Source of the DNA: Pythium myriotylum
Taxonomy: Eukaryota; Oomycota; Peronosporomycetes; Pythiales; Pythiaceae
Assembly (NCBI GenBank): GCA_023091665.1
Contig: JALJCQ010000001.1
Location: forward strand, 3,348,001-3,412,000
Direction: 5' to 3'
DNA: 64,000 nt
The notes below the pieces were generated by a model. The model was not told the DNA's origin. It saw only the letters and a program-made list of their open reading frames with translations, and did not search any database. The position numbers and the translations under genes were made by a program. Below, piece by piece: positions 31,464 to 39,730 of the stretch. Each line of letters begins with the position of its first letter. The stretch's first letter is position 1.

Positions 31464-32097
31464 TTGAAGCCCGATTTGATGGAACCGGAGAAAACGTCCA
31501 AGGCTGTCAGAGACCACTTTCAGCGACTACGACACGTGGTGAAGGGAAAGAGAAAACGACAAAACATGACGAAGTACGGCGCTACTGGCGCAACACCACG
31601 CGCGTCTCGAGAGGTTGTGGAAGCTCCATGGACCAACCTTCTCACAAAACCAGGTATGACTTCGGGTGCCCCAGCGACTACAGTCCGAGTGTATGTGCGT
31701 GACGATAACCGCATCGCGTCGCCAGCGAAAATTCCCGTCAGAACACGGCGTGAATTGGTGCGCGCAGCATTTGAAGACCCAGTGTTCAAGAGAGACGTTT
31801 CTTGACTTTGAAGATGATAGCTTATCGGTGGATCAGGCTGTGACGGCAGCTGACGCAACTACATGGACGGCCAAAAAGCCACTTACATTGAAGTACAAGG
31901 TGAGAACACGCAACCAAATCAGTGTTGGTTCAATGCAGAGATTGACGTCGTATGTGCTGTGGATAGAGAGACGATTTGTGTCTGATCTTGTGAATGATGT
32001 TGAGACCGAGTTAATGGGAAAGTGCTTCAAAATTTTGCAGGCAAACACAATGGAAGGATTATCGCTCTTGTCGGTGCTGTCAATGCTGGCTTCATAA
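31464..32097 (+). other. Unrecognised open frames, partly duplicated at 38.1-38.4 kb
   Basis: A 113-codon frame (31464-31805, first ATG near 31479) is Lys/Arg-rich, with MTKYGATGATPRASREVVEA and VRTRRELVRAAFEDPVF. A second frame follows (to 32097) with ATTWTAKKPLTLKYKVRTRN. A GT-AG pair of about 55 nt (about 31780-31836) could join them, but I have no family match to test this. The first 180 bp recur inverted at 38.2-38.4 kb and then diverge. It may be a decayed gene or element carried with the neighbouring ankyrin copy. Confidence 0.3.
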
Positions 32098-32162
32098 CTT
32101 GGATGGTCATAGCCATGACAGTCGCAGTCCTTCAGGACGAATTCTGAACTGAAGCCATTTTT

Positions 32163-32475
32163 CTTGCTGTTCGACCATTGGATGAAAAAAACCAGCAAGT
32201 GAGACCGAGTCCAACGTGGCTCACGAACAGAACACACACAACAGTTCTTGGCGTCGGAATGGCGACCATCGCTGTCGCCGACCACGTCGCCTTCGTGAAC
32301 GCCGCTCAGTGTGGCGATCTCTCAGCTGTGAAAAAGTTCTTCGCGAGACCCGAAGTGCAAGCGAACGCAGCGTTGTGGGAGAACCATTTCCGCGAGCGCC
32401 GACTCAACAACGACACGTCCGACGCAACTCGTCACAACAGTCTTCTGCCTCGTGGGTGGTTCTACAACTTCCAGA
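32163..32475. repeat. Near-identical inverted tract shared with 34651-34964
   Basis: About 313 bp covering the leader and the first 73 codons are almost identical (one SNP and one A-run difference by eye) to the reverse complement of 34651-34964. Beyond FYNFQ the two genes diverge abruptly. The identity extends upstream of the ATG into non-coding DNA. Confidence 0.85.
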
Positions 32476-33533
32476 TCGGCGATTGGTATATCTGGTCCCG
32501 CATTTCTTATGGACACAAAGTCGAGATCGTGCGATGGTTCTTCTCGGAGGAAGGATTGGCTTTAGTTGGTGAGACGCTGCGAGCCTTGCTCCTCTACGTG
32601 GCAAACATGATCTCGGAGGTTCCGACAGCGCTCGAGCGGCTGGGTGTTGTGGTAGAGTCTCGACTATTTGCGCGTATCATCGACGAGGACGAACGGAAGG
32701 CAATGCTAAGTTTTGCTTTGATTTGATCCGTGACAAAAAGGCTTGCTCCTCTAGTGGACGCGTTGCTCGCGTACGGCGCTGACCCTAACGCCAACTATCG
32801 GGAAGATAGAGCATTTGCCGAGGCGATTACTGAGACACCACTCGGTGTGGCGATTTCCGATGGATCCAAACGAATTGTGGATAAATTGGTGGCCCACGGT
32901 GCGTGGGTAGATGACGACCACGTGCTGGCCGGAGGATCGCGATTAAGGCGGCCCGAGCTCATCCGCATGGCTCTCGACCACGGTGCGGACGCCAATCGCT
33001 TCGTGTGGGAACACGGCCCGCCCTTTCATTACGCAGCCGACTCCTTGAACAAAGCCGTGATGGAAACGCTAGTCAACGATGGCTTCGCGGACTTTGATGC
33101 GCGGGACCGACGAGGACGCACGCCTCTTCTGGTCACAGCATCGAAAAGTGAAGAGAATCGGTCGTGCGTAGCTGGGTGGCTGATCGACCGCGGCGCTAAC
33201 GTCCATGCTGTTGATCCGTACGGCCGTGGTGTGCTCCACTGGGTAGTTCATGGGAAGAGCATTAGTTTGCTCAAGCTTTTCCTCTCACACGGAGCGGATC
33301 CGAACTGCCGAGACATTTTCGGTCGAACTCCAGCGAAAACGATGTTGTCGAGACCTCGGATCCGTGTTGCTGGCAAAGTGAAGGTGATCCTAGGGCTGCT
33401 GTTGGAGGCTGGAGTTGATCTGTTCATGTGCGACGAGAACGGGAAGTGTGCTGCTGAATTGCTTACACGTGATGTCACTGGCCAGCAGTTTCTCAAGGAC
33501 AAAGGAATTCAAGTTGAAGGAAGGATGGATTAA
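32259..33533 (+). pseudogene. Ankyrin-family gene interrupted by an in-frame TGA
   Basis: ATG 32259 opens MATIAVADHVAFVNAAQCGD, then the family module (RPEVQANAALWENHF, GWFYNFQ, VEIVRWFFSEEGLALVGETL, LERLGVVVESRLFARIIDEDER). A TGA at 32724-32726 falls where the paralogue at 33.6-34.9 kb has Arg. The same frame continues without a break through ankyrin repeats (VDALLAYGADPN, GADANRFVWEHGPPFHYAA, DRRGRTPLLV, DRGANVHAVDPYGRGVLHW, SHGADPNCRDIFGRTP) to the C-terminal block LLTRDVTGQQFLKDKG at 33533. One nonsense change thus separates the two halves. Translational readthrough cannot be excluded. It faces its paralogue tail to tail across 80 bp. Confidence 0.75.
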
Positions 33534-33613
33534 CCACGTTTTTTAAGTTGGGTATCAGTGATGTCGACTTCATAACACGTTAGAGCACTGAGCGAAACAC
33601 GAAATGTGAATTC

Positions 33614-34867
33614 CTAACGTTGTGATCCATGTCTTTGTACTGAAAGCATTTGAGCAGCACACTTTCCACTTCGATCGCACACAGAAAGATCTGCTCCCGC
33701 CCCGACTAGCAGCTCCAAAACTGCCTTCACTTTCGGTTTAACGCGATACCGAGCCTTGATGAGTAGCGTCGCTGCAGGCGTGCGACCTAGCCTGTCTTGG
33801 AAGTTGGGATCGGCTCCGCGAGAGAGAAAGAGCTTCAACAGGATGATGCTCTTCCCACGAACCGCCCAGTGCAGCACGCCGCGCCCGAATGGATCAACTG
33901 CGTGGAGATCAGCGCCGCGGTCGATTAACCACTCCGCCACGCGCACTTTATCCGCGTACGGCCAGCTCTCGTCACTTTTAGACGCAGTGACCATCAGGGG
34001 TGTGCGACCTCGTCGATCTCGTCCGTCCAGATCCGCGAACCCGTCGTTGACCAGCGTCTCCATCGCTGGAATGCTCATAGCGTTGCTTGCATGGTGCAAG
34101 GCCGAGCCGTGCTGCCACGAGAAGCAGTTCCCGTCTGCACCGTGTTTGATTGCCTTTTGGATGAGCTCGGGTTTTCTAGCACGCCATCCTCCGACTAACA
34201 CGCGCTCGTCGTCCACCCACGCACCGTGTGCCACGACGCTATCCACGATGCTTGAGTAGCCATGGAAAACCGACATGGCCAGCGGCGTTTCGATGTCTCC
34301 TTCTGCAAATGCTCGGTCGTGATACTCGGCGTTCGGCTCGGCTCCGTACGCGAGCAAGGCGTCCACGAGAAGACCATACCCGTACCGCGCACACCGAATA
34401 ATCGTAAAGTTTAGGGCTTCACAGCGCTCGTCGTCGTCGATGACATTCTGGAACAGTCGAGACTCCATCACCACCTCGAGTCGCTCAAGTGCTGTTGGGT
34501 ACCTCGAGATCATCTCGGCCAAGACGTTGAGCAACAAGGCTCGCAGCGTCTCACCAACCAAAGCCAGACCTTCGTCCGAGAACAGCCATCGGAGGACCAC
34601 GAACCCCTGGGTTCTCACCCACAGACTCGGCCAGACATACAGCGACCCGACCTGGAAGTTGTAGAACCACCCACGAGGCAGAAGACTGTTGTGACGAGTT
34701 GCGTCGGACGTGTCGTTGTTGAGTCGGCGCTCGCGGAAATGGTTCTCCCACAACGCTGCGTTCGCTTGCACTTCGGGTCTCGCGAAGAACTTTTTCACAG
34801 CTGAGAGGTCGCCACACTGAGCGGCGTTCACGAAGGCGACGTGGTCGGCGACAGCGATGGTCGCCAT
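33614..34867 (-). CDS. Intact ankyrin-family protein
   Basis: A 417-residue single-exon gene. The start MATIAVADHVAFVNAAQCGD at 34867 is the first ATG; the upstream frame is open but has no ATG. The N-terminal module (about 1-165) has RPEVQANAALWENHF, WVRTQGFVVLRWLFSDEG, GETLRALLLNVLAEMI, LERLEVVMESRLFQNVIDDDER. It is followed by about five ankyrin repeats (VDALLAYGAEPN, VVAHGAWVDDERVL, GADGNCFSWQHGSALHHA, GFADLDGRDRRGRTPLMVTA, DRGADLHAVDPFGRGVLHW, SRGADPNFQDRLGRTPAATL) and a C-terminal block GADLSVCDRSGKCAAQML. There is no signal peptide or membrane segment. The function is probably protein binding and the target is unknown. It is one of two undamaged copies in the island. Confidence 0.8.
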   Translation of the reverse strand: MATIAVADHVAFVNAAQCGDLSAVKKFFARPEVQANAALWENHFRERRLNNDTSDATRHNSLLPRGWFYNFQVGSLYVWPSLWVRTQGFVVLRWLFSDEGLALVGETLRALLLNVLAEMISRYPTALERLEVVMESRLFQNVIDDDERCEALNFTIIRCARYGYGLLVDALLAYGAEPNAEYHDRAFAEGDIETPLAMSVFHGYSSIVDSVVAHGAWVDDERVLVGGWRARKPELIQKAIKHGADGNCFSWQHGSALHHASNAMSIPAMETLVNDGFADLDGRDRRGRTPLMVTASKSDESWPYADKVRVAEWLIDRGADLHAVDPFGRGVLHWAVRGKSIILLKLFLSRGADPNFQDRLGRTPAATLLIKARYRVKPKVKAVLELLVGAGADLSVCDRSGKCAAQMLSVQRHGSQR

Positions 34868-35404
34868 TCCGACGCCAAGAACTGTTGTGTGTGTTCTGTT
34901 CGTGAGCCACGTTGGACTCGGTCTCACTTGCTGGTTTTTTCATCCAATGGTCGAACAGCAAGAAGATGGCTACACGCATCCAGCGCTTGGGTTCAGAAGT
35001 GCCACCGTGGCACATTGCCACTGGTCCTTGCAGTTGGGTTGCAGTAGTCTCGGCCACGCAAGCGACTTTGCAATCGTTGGAAAACTACCTTCTAGCCATG
35101 AGCTCGATGCCTGCTCACTTGCTCTCGCTACTTCCGAACGCCCGACGTACTTTGCACACTTGACGTTCAAAAGGACTTGCGGCGCGCGGCGCATGCCGTG
35201 TGACCCAAAACGATCACACCAAGTGTGGTTCGACATTCCAACGCATGGGGAGAGCCGAGAGCTGGAAACCGTGCAGTAGCTTTTTTCTTGATAGGGGCTG
35301 CCCTCATTACAAGTGCCCGACATGCCCGACATGTCGGGCATTGCCTGTGGGTGCAGCGATGATGGAGATTCTCTCAAGGAGGCCATGGGCATCGGCAGGT
35401 TCTG
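34868..35404. other. Intergenic region with a 20-bp perfect palindrome
   Basis: No supportable gene. The identity tract shared with 32.2 kb ends at about 34964. At 35322-35341 lies a perfect 20-bp palindrome, ATGCCCGACATGTCGGGCAT, preceded by a partial direct repeat of GTGCCCGACATGCCCGACAT. Confidence 0.6.
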
Positions 35405-35560
35405 GTGCAACTCATGAACTGCACGTCGCACTTCGGCCACGACAAGTGGCTCGAATTTCTGGTCGCATGCGGTGCTGATCCGAACGCCGTGTACGAGGTC
35501 GACGGCGAGATGTCGCTTCAGAATGAGTGGACTGCAAGTTATGACAGAATGCAACATGTC
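35405..35560 (+). pseudogene. Ankyrin-family fragment
   Basis: A short open stretch reads LMNCTSHFGHDKWLEFLVA, then CGADPNAVYEVDGEMS. It matches the junction between the N-terminal module and the first ankyrin repeat of neighbouring genes. Neither end continues into family sequence. It is a relic without start or stop. Confidence 0.55.
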
Positions 35561-36012
35561 AAAGACTGTCAGTGATATGCGTGATTTTTCTTCCCCCACG
35601 GAGCATACCCACACCAGGCGGATTGTCGCGGCGAAGCTCCTTCAGCGATTCTGACTCGACAAGATTCTGGACAGGAGGACGATGTGTTTCATGCCCTTTC
35701 ACAAACGAATAGACGGCATCAAACGCTCGTGGAAAAGCCCTCCTAGCAGCTACCGAAGTAATCGTGAAGCGAGCAGTTTTGTCATCGATATTAGTCAAAC
35801 GACTCAACACGGCTTTCCCTCTTCCAGTCTGAAGGTTGTTGCCTGATCCGAATAGAAGCCGAACGAAGGTTGCGCGAGGAAGGAAGAGTTGCTCGAGTAG
35901 CAGCTTCATGCTGCGAAAAGTGCAAAAGCTCATGTCTCTTCACTGCTTTGCCTGTCCCCCATTGGGACTTCATGCCCAAGTCCCATTTCGTAATTTCCGT
36001 CGAAAAGACACG

Positions 36013-37296
36013 ATGGCCGACGAGCAAGACACGAAGATTGATCTCGCTGAGTATGGAGACTTCGTTCCGCAAGATATGAGCGCGCTCGACGAGGCGTTGG
36101 AACCGGGCGATCTCAAGGCCTTTGCTGCGATGCTTAATGATGGTGATATGATCAATTCTGTTGCGTTGTGGAATGAACAGTTCCGTGCGCATCGTGTCAG
36201 TGGGAGGGAGTCTTTCTTTGGCGATTAAGTGGTGCAAGACTTTTTTCGGCAGTGGCTTGTTGCCAACCACCAGTTCGAGGGGTTTGCATGGTTCTTCGCC
36301 GCCGAGCGCTTCGATCTTTGGGGCGAAATCCTTGGCGCGTTCTCTCCATGCTTGATGAAGGCGATTTTGGATAGCGAACAAGGAATGCTAGCGATGGACA
36401 TGATGGATATCGTGGTCGAATCGCGAGTCTTTCGAGACGCGCTTAGCGAGGATGAGCGGAAGGATATCCTCGCGAGTATGCTGAACGACGCCACGTCGGC
36501 AGGTTACGACGACTGGATCGACGTAATGCTCGCGTACGGCGCCGATCCGAATGCGGTCTACGACAACGCGACGCCGGTGTTGGCCTTGAGCCGCTATTGC
36601 ACTGAGCAGACTGTCGAGCTCGTACTGGCGCACGGCGCGACACTGGAGAATGAAGAGCTGCTAATGCAGCGCCCGGAAGACATCGGACCAGAAGTCATGT
36701 CGGCGCTCTTGCGGCGAGGCGCGGACGCAAACGCCCGTTCGCAGGAGTATGGCTCTCCGCTCCACGACGCGGCCAGGAACTGCGCGGACGACAACATACG
36801 CTTGCTGCTTGAGGACCACTTTGCCGACGTGGACATCCGCGACCAAGCAGGCAAGACGCCATTGATGGTGCTGAGGTCGACTACGATTAGCGCTAATCGA
36901 ATCATCGAGTGGGAGAACTCGGATGCGGCCAGAATCTTGCTCGATCATGGCGCTGACGTCCACGCTGTCGACGCCAGGCAGCGAAGCGTGCTGCACTGCC
37001 TCTTGCGCGTGCGGGACGTAGCGCTCATTCGGCTTTGCCTGGAGCGCGGCGCCGATCCGAACGCCCGCGACGCGTACGGTGAGACGCCGCTCATCAACAT
37101 CGCTCTGCACTGTGAGCCTCGCGGCGTCTCGCGGGAGCTACTCGAGACGCTGCTTCACGGTGGAGCCGATCCGAGTCTGTGTAATGGTCCCAACAGATCA
37201 GTCGAGAGCATGCTCGGTAGCACAGCGAACGGGCGAGCGTTCATCGAGCAGATCTGGGGTGGCGGATGCTGCCTGACGGCTGTGATGTGGTGGTGA
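36013..37296 (+). CDS. Ankyrin-family protein; in-frame TAA, or a 57-nt intron
   Basis: ATG 36013 opens MADEQDTKIDLAEYGDFVPQ, then ALDEALEPGDLKAFAAML and SVALWNEQFRAHR. A TAA at 36226-36228 interrupts the frame, which then continues open to 37296 with AWFFAAERFDLWGEIL, MMDIVVESRVFRDALSEDER, IDVMLAYGADPNAVY, LRRGADANARSQEYGSPLHD, FADVDIRDQAGKTPLMV, LDHGADVHAVDARQRSVLH, ERGADPNARDAYGETPL, and HGGADPSLCNGP. A GT-AG segment 36196-36252 (donor GTCAGT, acceptor TTTTTTCGGCAG, 57 nt) would remove the stop and keep frame, giving about 408 residues. That size suits this genome. However, the removed stretch resembles coding sequence of relatives, so a nonsense pseudogene is the alternative. Confidence 0.6.
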
Positions 37297-37488
37297 GCCT
37301 GATATCTGTGACATGTGAACGATTGGCGAGACAATCCGGGAGATAATGTACCCATTGCACATTTTGATCCAATCGTTATTTACATTCTGTCAATATCACC
37401 TTATTTATGACCAATCATAATACTGAAGAAGGGTGATATACCGATAGAATACCGTCCAACCTTGAGTTGGTTTGTTTCTTCATGCAAA

Positions 37489-38049
37489 ATGGACGAGTCC
37501 ACGCCCGTGACGTGGACGCTCGAGGCTGTGCGGCGCTACTTTGCCCTTCCCGAGGTCCTCGAGAACGTGAAGCTGTGGGAAGAAAATTTGCGACTCTGGC
37601 GGACCGATGATCGCGCGACCACGCTGCCCGAGTTTCCAAAAGCATGGTTTCGACACGGCTATGGCGCCAAGATTTGGGTCGCAATCATCAAACAGGCGGA
37701 TGTCGAGTTGCTTCAGTGGCTTTTTGCTGCGGAGCAGGTCAGCCTGCTGGGAGAAGTCTTGCGGTTTCGAATAATGTCGATAACTCGTCGCGTCACTATG
37801 ATTTCGAATTCATCTATCGGGCGCGAAATGTTGGAGACCATACTCACATCACCGCTTTTTGAGCAAGTCATGCAGGCAAAGGAGCAGGAAGAACTACTTG
37901 AGTATCTACTGCACCACACAAATGAAGAGTTCGTCGACTTGCTGCTCGCACATGGCGCAGATCCGATGTGGGCTTCAACAGAGCGGGTTCGGGATCCCCC
38001 ACCACCTCCATGCGTATTGTTTGCGCATGTATCAGTGATGTTGAGTTGA
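37489..38049 (+). CDS. C-terminally truncated ankyrin-family protein
   Basis: ATG 37489 opens MDESTPVTWTLEAVRRYFAL, PEVLENVKLWEENLRLW, then AWFRHGYGAKIW, VELLQWLFAAEQVSLLGEVL, REMLETILTSPLFEQVM, and one ankyrin start VDLLLAHGADPMW. The frame then runs into unrelated residues (DPPPPPCVLF) and stops at 38049, giving 186 residues. All remaining repeats are missing. It may be an expressed N-terminal-module protein or a truncated pseudogene. The closest relative is the decayed inverted copy at 26.4-26.9 kb. Just downstream lies the scrambled duplication, so a rearrangement may have removed its 3' half. Confidence 0.55.
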   Translation: MDESTPVTWTLEAVRRYFALPEVLENVKLWEENLRLWRTDDRATTLPEFPKAWFRHGYGAKIWVAIIKQADVELLQWLFAAEQVSLLGEVLRFRIMSITRRVTMISNSSIGREMLETILTSPLFEQVMQAKEQEELLEYLLHHTNEEFVDLLLAHGADPMWASTERVRDPPPPPCVLFAHVSVMLS

Positions 38050-38149
38050 GTTGTTCCACCATCCCACGGGCTAACAGAAGAACTGACGCAGTCGAAGTCT
38101 TTGAGATCCGCAACACTTCGTCAATCCTAACTCCGTTCACATGAAGAAT

Positions 38150-39544
38150 AATGGTAATAATCGCACATGTACACTTGTGCCGTAGTCTCTGGGACGTCCG
38201 ATGTCACTCCCGGCTGTTTGAGGAGGTTGGTCCATGGAGCTTCCACAACCTCTCGAGATGCGCGTGGTGTTGCGCCAGTAGCGCCGTACTTCGTCATGTT
38301 TTGTCGTTTTCTCTTTCCCTTCACCACGTGTCGTAGTCGCTGAAAGTAGTCTCTGACAGCCTTGGACGTTTTCTCCGGTTCCATCAAATCGGGCTTCAAT
38401 CACTCACAGTTGCGGATTCGTCAACCTCTCTCAAACTCGAAGACCCTCTAGCACAATCAAAAAGCAGCTTGCATCCAGAGAACACACGGCGTCTTCTTCT
38501 CCTTGGCTTCCACGATGGACTGGACGCTCGTGACCATGCGCGGCTACTTGGAGCAACCCGAGGTCGTCGCTAACGTCAATGCGTGGATCGCAGACCGCAG
38601 TTTGTGGGGAGAGCACGGATTCTGGTGGGAGCTCATTAGGAGCAATGAAGTCGAGACCGTGCAGTGGCTTTTCTCTCGGGACAACTTGAACTGTTGGGTC
38701 GGCTCCTGGAGCTACAGATCGAGCAAATCGCATCCATCGCTGTGTCTCAACGAGCATACGCGATGCTGGAGACCCTTCTCGAGTCTCACGTCTTCGTCGA
38801 ATTGATCTATTCGGATCACCGTCGTCAGCGAGTTCTCGGGTGTCTGCTGAGGCAAGCGACAGCATTGGGATTCTACGAGTTGTTTGATATTTTGTTTGCG
38901 CACGGCGCCAATCTCGGCCAAGAGTGAGAAGAATATCGAGGATATCGCTGACGGCCTGTATGGTAAAGCCCGGCAGTTTCCATGTGAGATCACTCTGTGC
39001 GGAGTCCAAGAGGAAGAGCATTGGTGTCTGTCCACGAATATTCTTGAGATTCGGATTGGCTCCGTGCTGGAGAAGCATCTCAACCAATTTTGTCTTGTCT
39101 TCAGAAGGGTACATCATCGCGTAGTGGAGGACGGTATGCTGGGACCAGACACTCACTGCTTCAACATCAGCGCCATATTTGAGTAAGGTTTTAGCCATGC
39201 AGATGTACGAGTTCGCCCATCCATCTCCGCCCCTTGACGCGAGCGACATCAGAGGCGTGTAATCGCTCAAGTCCCGTCTATCGACGTCCATGAATCCCAC
39301 ACGAAGCAGAATCTCAACCATTCGTTCCCTCGAAAATTTGACCGCGAAATGCAAAAGAAAATTGTTTGCTCTCGGCCAGCCATTGGCGTCGACGCGGCGC
39401 TTCAGCACTTCTTCGACGGCGTCGTCTTGATAGCGGAAGACATTGTCAGTCAAGATGTCGTCGATCTCTGTTCCGTGCTGGATGAGCGTCTCCACGACTT
39501 GCTCTGTATTCGCGGTCACTTTGAGGATGCTCGCTCCAAGATAC
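38150..39544. repeat. Scrambled duplicate of the 30.3-31.7 kb ankyrin locus
   Basis: Positions 38925-39544 are a direct copy of 30320-30939 (620 bp, no length difference, near identical by eye). Positions from about 38220 to 38924 are an inverted copy of 30940 to about 31640, with more diverged homology reaching 38150/31700. The two blocks are adjacent in the source but here one is flipped. The ankyrin gene is therefore split: its N-terminal half reads on + (MASTMDWTLV from 38503, with the same frameshift as the source) and its C-terminal half reads on - (39567 to about 38935). Neither half can make the full protein. Confidence 0.85.
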
Positions 39545-39580
39545 CCTTGATCAGAACAGCATCTCACCTGACACCAGTGC

Positions 39581-39601
39581 TAAACCCTAAACCCTAAACC
39601 C
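39581..39601. repeat. Interstitial telomere-like tract (TAAACCC)3
   Basis: Three perfect 7-bp units TAAACCC, that is (TTTAGGG)3 on the other strand, begin 37 bp after the end of the scrambled duplicate. TTTAGGG is the telomere unit of plants and of several stramenopiles. The tract sits in the interior of a gene-bearing window. Confidence 0.85.
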
Positions 39602-39730
39602 CAACAATCATTCTCGACAGCATCAGCGCTTCGGTATTTATACCGTGCGCGAACCTCCAGATAAGTCTCGAGGTTCGAAGCGGCTGCTCTTGTCTCCCCC
39701 TCCGCAAACAGCACAAAATAAGCTTTACCC

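Noticed and set aside
34551..35057. A 168-codon minus-strand frame at the start of the 33.6-34.9 kb ankyrin gene
   Set aside because: It is a different frame over the identity tract and carries Arg-rich shadow sequence. The same shadow appears in the paralogue only because the DNA is duplicated.
38431..39567. A 378-codon minus-strand frame that looks like an ankyrin gene with a novel C-terminus
   Set aside because: It is a chimera created by the scrambled duplication. The part after about 38930 is antisense to the N-terminal module of the same family.
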